From NCBI GenBank assembly GCA_006247105.1, contig CM016926.1, forward strand, positions 248,001 to 312,000: a stretch of 64,000 nucleotides of DNA, written 5' to 3'. Positions 62,636-64,000 of the stretch are shown here, in pieces. Source of the DNA: Giardia muris (Eukaryota > Fornicata > Diplomonadida > Hexamitidae). Each line of letters starts with the position of its first letter. Within the stretch, counting starts at the first letter, position 1. Below the pieces are notes generated by a model. The model did no database searches. It had not been told where the DNA came from and worked only from the letters and a program-made list of their open reading frames with translations. The position numbers were made by a program, and so were the translations under genes.

Positions 62636-63325
62636 TCAATGGAGCGTCGAGACTGCCCGAGTGATCTTCCCATCGCCCCATGTGCCGTCCTTGAGAAACT
62701 GAGTGAAGTGCTGGTTGATCCCCTGGTTCCCGAAGCCAACGGGGTATCCATGAAGGGTATCGCAGAAGTCGTGAGTATACGTCGACTTCCAGCGACTCGA
62801 CGCGCAGAGGTTCCCGTCGGCGATGCATTTGCGATCCAGATCGATCGTTGACTCATTCTGCTTCATCACCTTCGTATCGTTCCGAGCTCCAGCGACAGTG
62901 TGAGGCTTAGTTCCGGAAGGGCACCGCATGCTACCGCAGCGGGTCCCAAAGCGAAGAGAAGGAAGGCCGCCGCTCGGCCCGTTCATGGGCTGGTATGCGG
63001 CCTCATAGGTCGTCGTATTCTTCCCGATGCGGCGTTGTGTGTGCGTAAGGGTGCTGAGGCTAGGGCAGCGGAGCGCGTCGTAGAACCGCTGGTACGCGTC
63101 GTCGCGTGGATACGGCCTATAATCGTCAGTGTACGTCGAGAGCGGCGTACGGTAGAAGCAGTTTGTCGGGCGGCATGTGGCGCGCAAGTCGTCGCCCTCC
63201 TGTGTCGCGCCCGGTGTCCCGACGGTCTGAGGGCGGACGTAGACGTCGCCGTTCTTGCGGATCACGTCCATTGTCCCCGTGAGGTGGTCCTTCGTGCGTC
63301 CTTGCTCGATGCGATACGTGCTCAT
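62636..63325 (-). CDS. Candidate axonemal/microtubule-associated protein
   Basis: 229 residues, unrecognised as a family but with a telling pattern. It is Tyr-, Arg- and Pro-rich with little predicted secondary structure. It contains three spaced copies of an [ST]-T-Y-x-x-[DA]-[YF] motif: LSTYTDDYRPY (about residue 65), TTTYEAAYQPM (about 110) and KSTYTHDFCD (about 185). Short T-Y-x-x-D-F/Y units are typical of SAXO/Mn-type and other axonemal microtubule inner or surface proteins. The cysteine-rich loop RCGSMRCPSG and the end FGNQGINQHF are also reminiscent of such proteins. I infer a flagellar role; it is not proven. The start has the best promoter-like context in the window (ccaattaaaaaaATG). 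Confidence 0.55.
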   Translation of the reverse strand: MSTYRIEQGRTKDHLTGTMDVIRKNGDVYVRPQTVGTPGATQEGDDLRATCRPTNCFYRTPLSTYTDDYRPYPRDDAYQRFYDALRCPSLSTLTHTQRRIGKNTTTYEAAYQPMNGPSGGLPSLRFGTRCGSMRCPSGTKPHTVAGARNDTKVMKQNESTIDLDRKCIADGNLCASSRWKSTYTHDFCDTLHGYPVGFGNQGINQHFTQFLKDGTWGDGKITRAVSTLH

Positions 63326-63390
63326 TTTTTTAATTGGATGCACTGAGTGATGCGCGCAATAATAGCGAGTACTTTATTGGGCGGAACGAA

Positions 63391-64000
63391 ATGGATGAAA
63401 GGCTTCGGCTCGCGTTGGGAGTGATCCTGCCGCAGGAGGAGCACTTTCTCGACTATCTGGCCGTGACGGCGCGCTCTCCCGACGGGGTCGACGACGATGA
63501 GACAGAAGCTGCGATCCAGACCCAAGCGGCATCGGCCGTCGCACAGGCGAAACGTGCCTTCAAGAAGCTTGACCTACCCTTCTACCCTCCTCCGGACTAC
63601 ACGGCCGAGATGTATCGCTCGGAAACGACGATGCAGAGGCTTGCATCACGAGATCGGGCCACTGCTGAGGCACTGAAGGTGAAGGAACAACGGCGTGCTC
63701 TTAAGATGCAAGTCAGGCTCAAGAAGCAACTCAAGCATGATAGGTCATCCACCCGCATCAAATCTGAACGGATACAGCGCGAATTCCTAAAGAAGTGGAG
63801 GGAGGAACGTACACAGCTTCGGAAGCAAGGGGTCGGGGAGGAGGAGCTTCCTACCCTTGAGCAGGCAGAGGCCAAGTTCGTTCGGATGCGGCGTGCGATT
63901 AGGCGCTCAAAGAATATCAAGTATAGTGGAAGAAAGGATTATGGGAAACCGCGAAGGCTTCTGAAGAAGAATGACACTAAAGGGCTGAACGACGACCCAT
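63391..64000 (+). CDS. EBP2: EBP2 (EBNA1BP2) rRNA processing protein, 3' end outside the window
   Basis: 203 codons are visible before the window ends. The family core is at about residues 60-85: LPFYPPPDYTAEMYRSETTMQRL, matching 'P.DYFAEM.KSD.HM.+.R' of EBP2. It is followed by the long basic coiled helix (EQRRALKMQVRLKKQLKHDRSSTRIKSERIQ..), and then 'LRKQGV' and a K/R-rich stretch with YGKPRR. EBP2 is a nucleolar 60S assembly factor that works with RRS1 and BRX1. The ATG follows gcggaacgaa. It is divergent from the candidate axonemal gene with a 65-bp spacer. Only the C-terminal basic tail is likely missing. Confidence 0.85.
   Translation, partial: MDERLRLALGVILPQEEHFLDYLAVTARSPDGVDDDETEAAIQTQAASAVAQAKRAFKKLDLPFYPPPDYTAEMYRSETTMQRLASRDRATAEALKVKEQRRALKMQVRLKKQLKHDRSSTRIKSERIQREFLKKWREERTQLRKQGVGEEELPTLEQAEAKFVRMRRAIRRSKNIKYSGRKDYGKPRRLLKKNDTKGLNDDP

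Noticed and set aside
1..64000. Use of an altered genetic code (TAA/TAG as Gln)
   Set aside because: Well-identified genes end at TAA, TAG and TGA, and none has internal TAA or TAG.
1..64000. Variant surface protein genes, retrotransposons or CRISPR arrays
   Set aside because: No CxxC-rich surface protein with a CRGKA-type tail, no reverse transcriptase, and no regular spaced repeats were seen.

Overview
The window looks like nuclear DNA of a very compact, nearly intron-free eukaryote, most likely Giardia or a close diplomonad relative. The reasons are: genes packed on both strands with gaps of a few bases or overlaps; start codons directly preceded by short A- or AT-rich blocks instead of long promoters; AGTRAA-type poly(A) signals at or beside stop codons; a NEK kinase fused to many ankyrin repeats and a second large ankyrin-only protein of the '21.1' kind; and open frames up to 1,890 codons long that end at TAA, TAG or TGA. 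The last point rules against the altered code of Hexamita and Spironucleus. I cannot name the species. I saw no variant surface protein gene, transposon, CRISPR array or bacterial operon.

Layout. Bases 1-1209 hold no intact gene but carry a decayed minus-strand remnant with kinase-like and ankyrin-like pieces. From 1210 to 15097 the minus strand encodes a kelch protein, an RWDD1/Gir2-like protein, NOC1/MAK21, a NAC-domain protein, a NEK pseudokinase with ankyrin repeats, a Ser/Arg-rich protein and a very large orphan that probably has an 81-nt spliceosomal intron. A tRNA-Ala lies on the plus strand inside this run. From 15178 to 31590 are CZIB, an LRR/coiled-coil protein, a tRNA-Asp beside a copied gene fragment, a membrane beta-propeller protein, an ABCA transporter, an LRRC40-like protein, AP-2 alpha adaptin, an orphan, a TFIIIC-subunit-5-like protein, a second tRNA-Asp and another orphan. 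From 31739 to 41314 are a PH-like protein, a P5A ATPase, the ankyrin protein, ASF1, dolichyl-diphosphatase, FCF2 and UTP23. From 41674 to the end are VPS15, CCT-theta, a methyltransferase, several orphans, an MFS carrier, a class 3 lipase, a TTLL3-type tubulin ligase, a cullin, a SNARE, an importin-alpha-like protein, a candidate axonemal protein and the 5' part of EBP2.

The genes are mostly housekeeping: ribosome assembly (NOC1, FCF2, UTP23, EBP2), membrane traffic (AP-2 alpha, VPS15, SNARE), folding (CCT-theta, NAC), ER membrane and glycan functions (P5A ATPase, dolichyl-diphosphatase), cytoskeleton (TTLL, candidate axonemal protein) and nuclear functions (ASF1, importin-alpha, TFIIIC).

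The most interesting points are about architecture: a strong new cis-intron candidate; a recent two-part duplication linking the TFIIIC-like gene with both tRNA-Asp loci; four divergent gene pairs separated by only 7, 13, 14 and 17 bp; poly(A) signals that overlap stop codons and face tRNA 3' ends; and a 59-bp antisense coding overlap. Function calls rest on motifs read by eye and recalled family features. No search was run.
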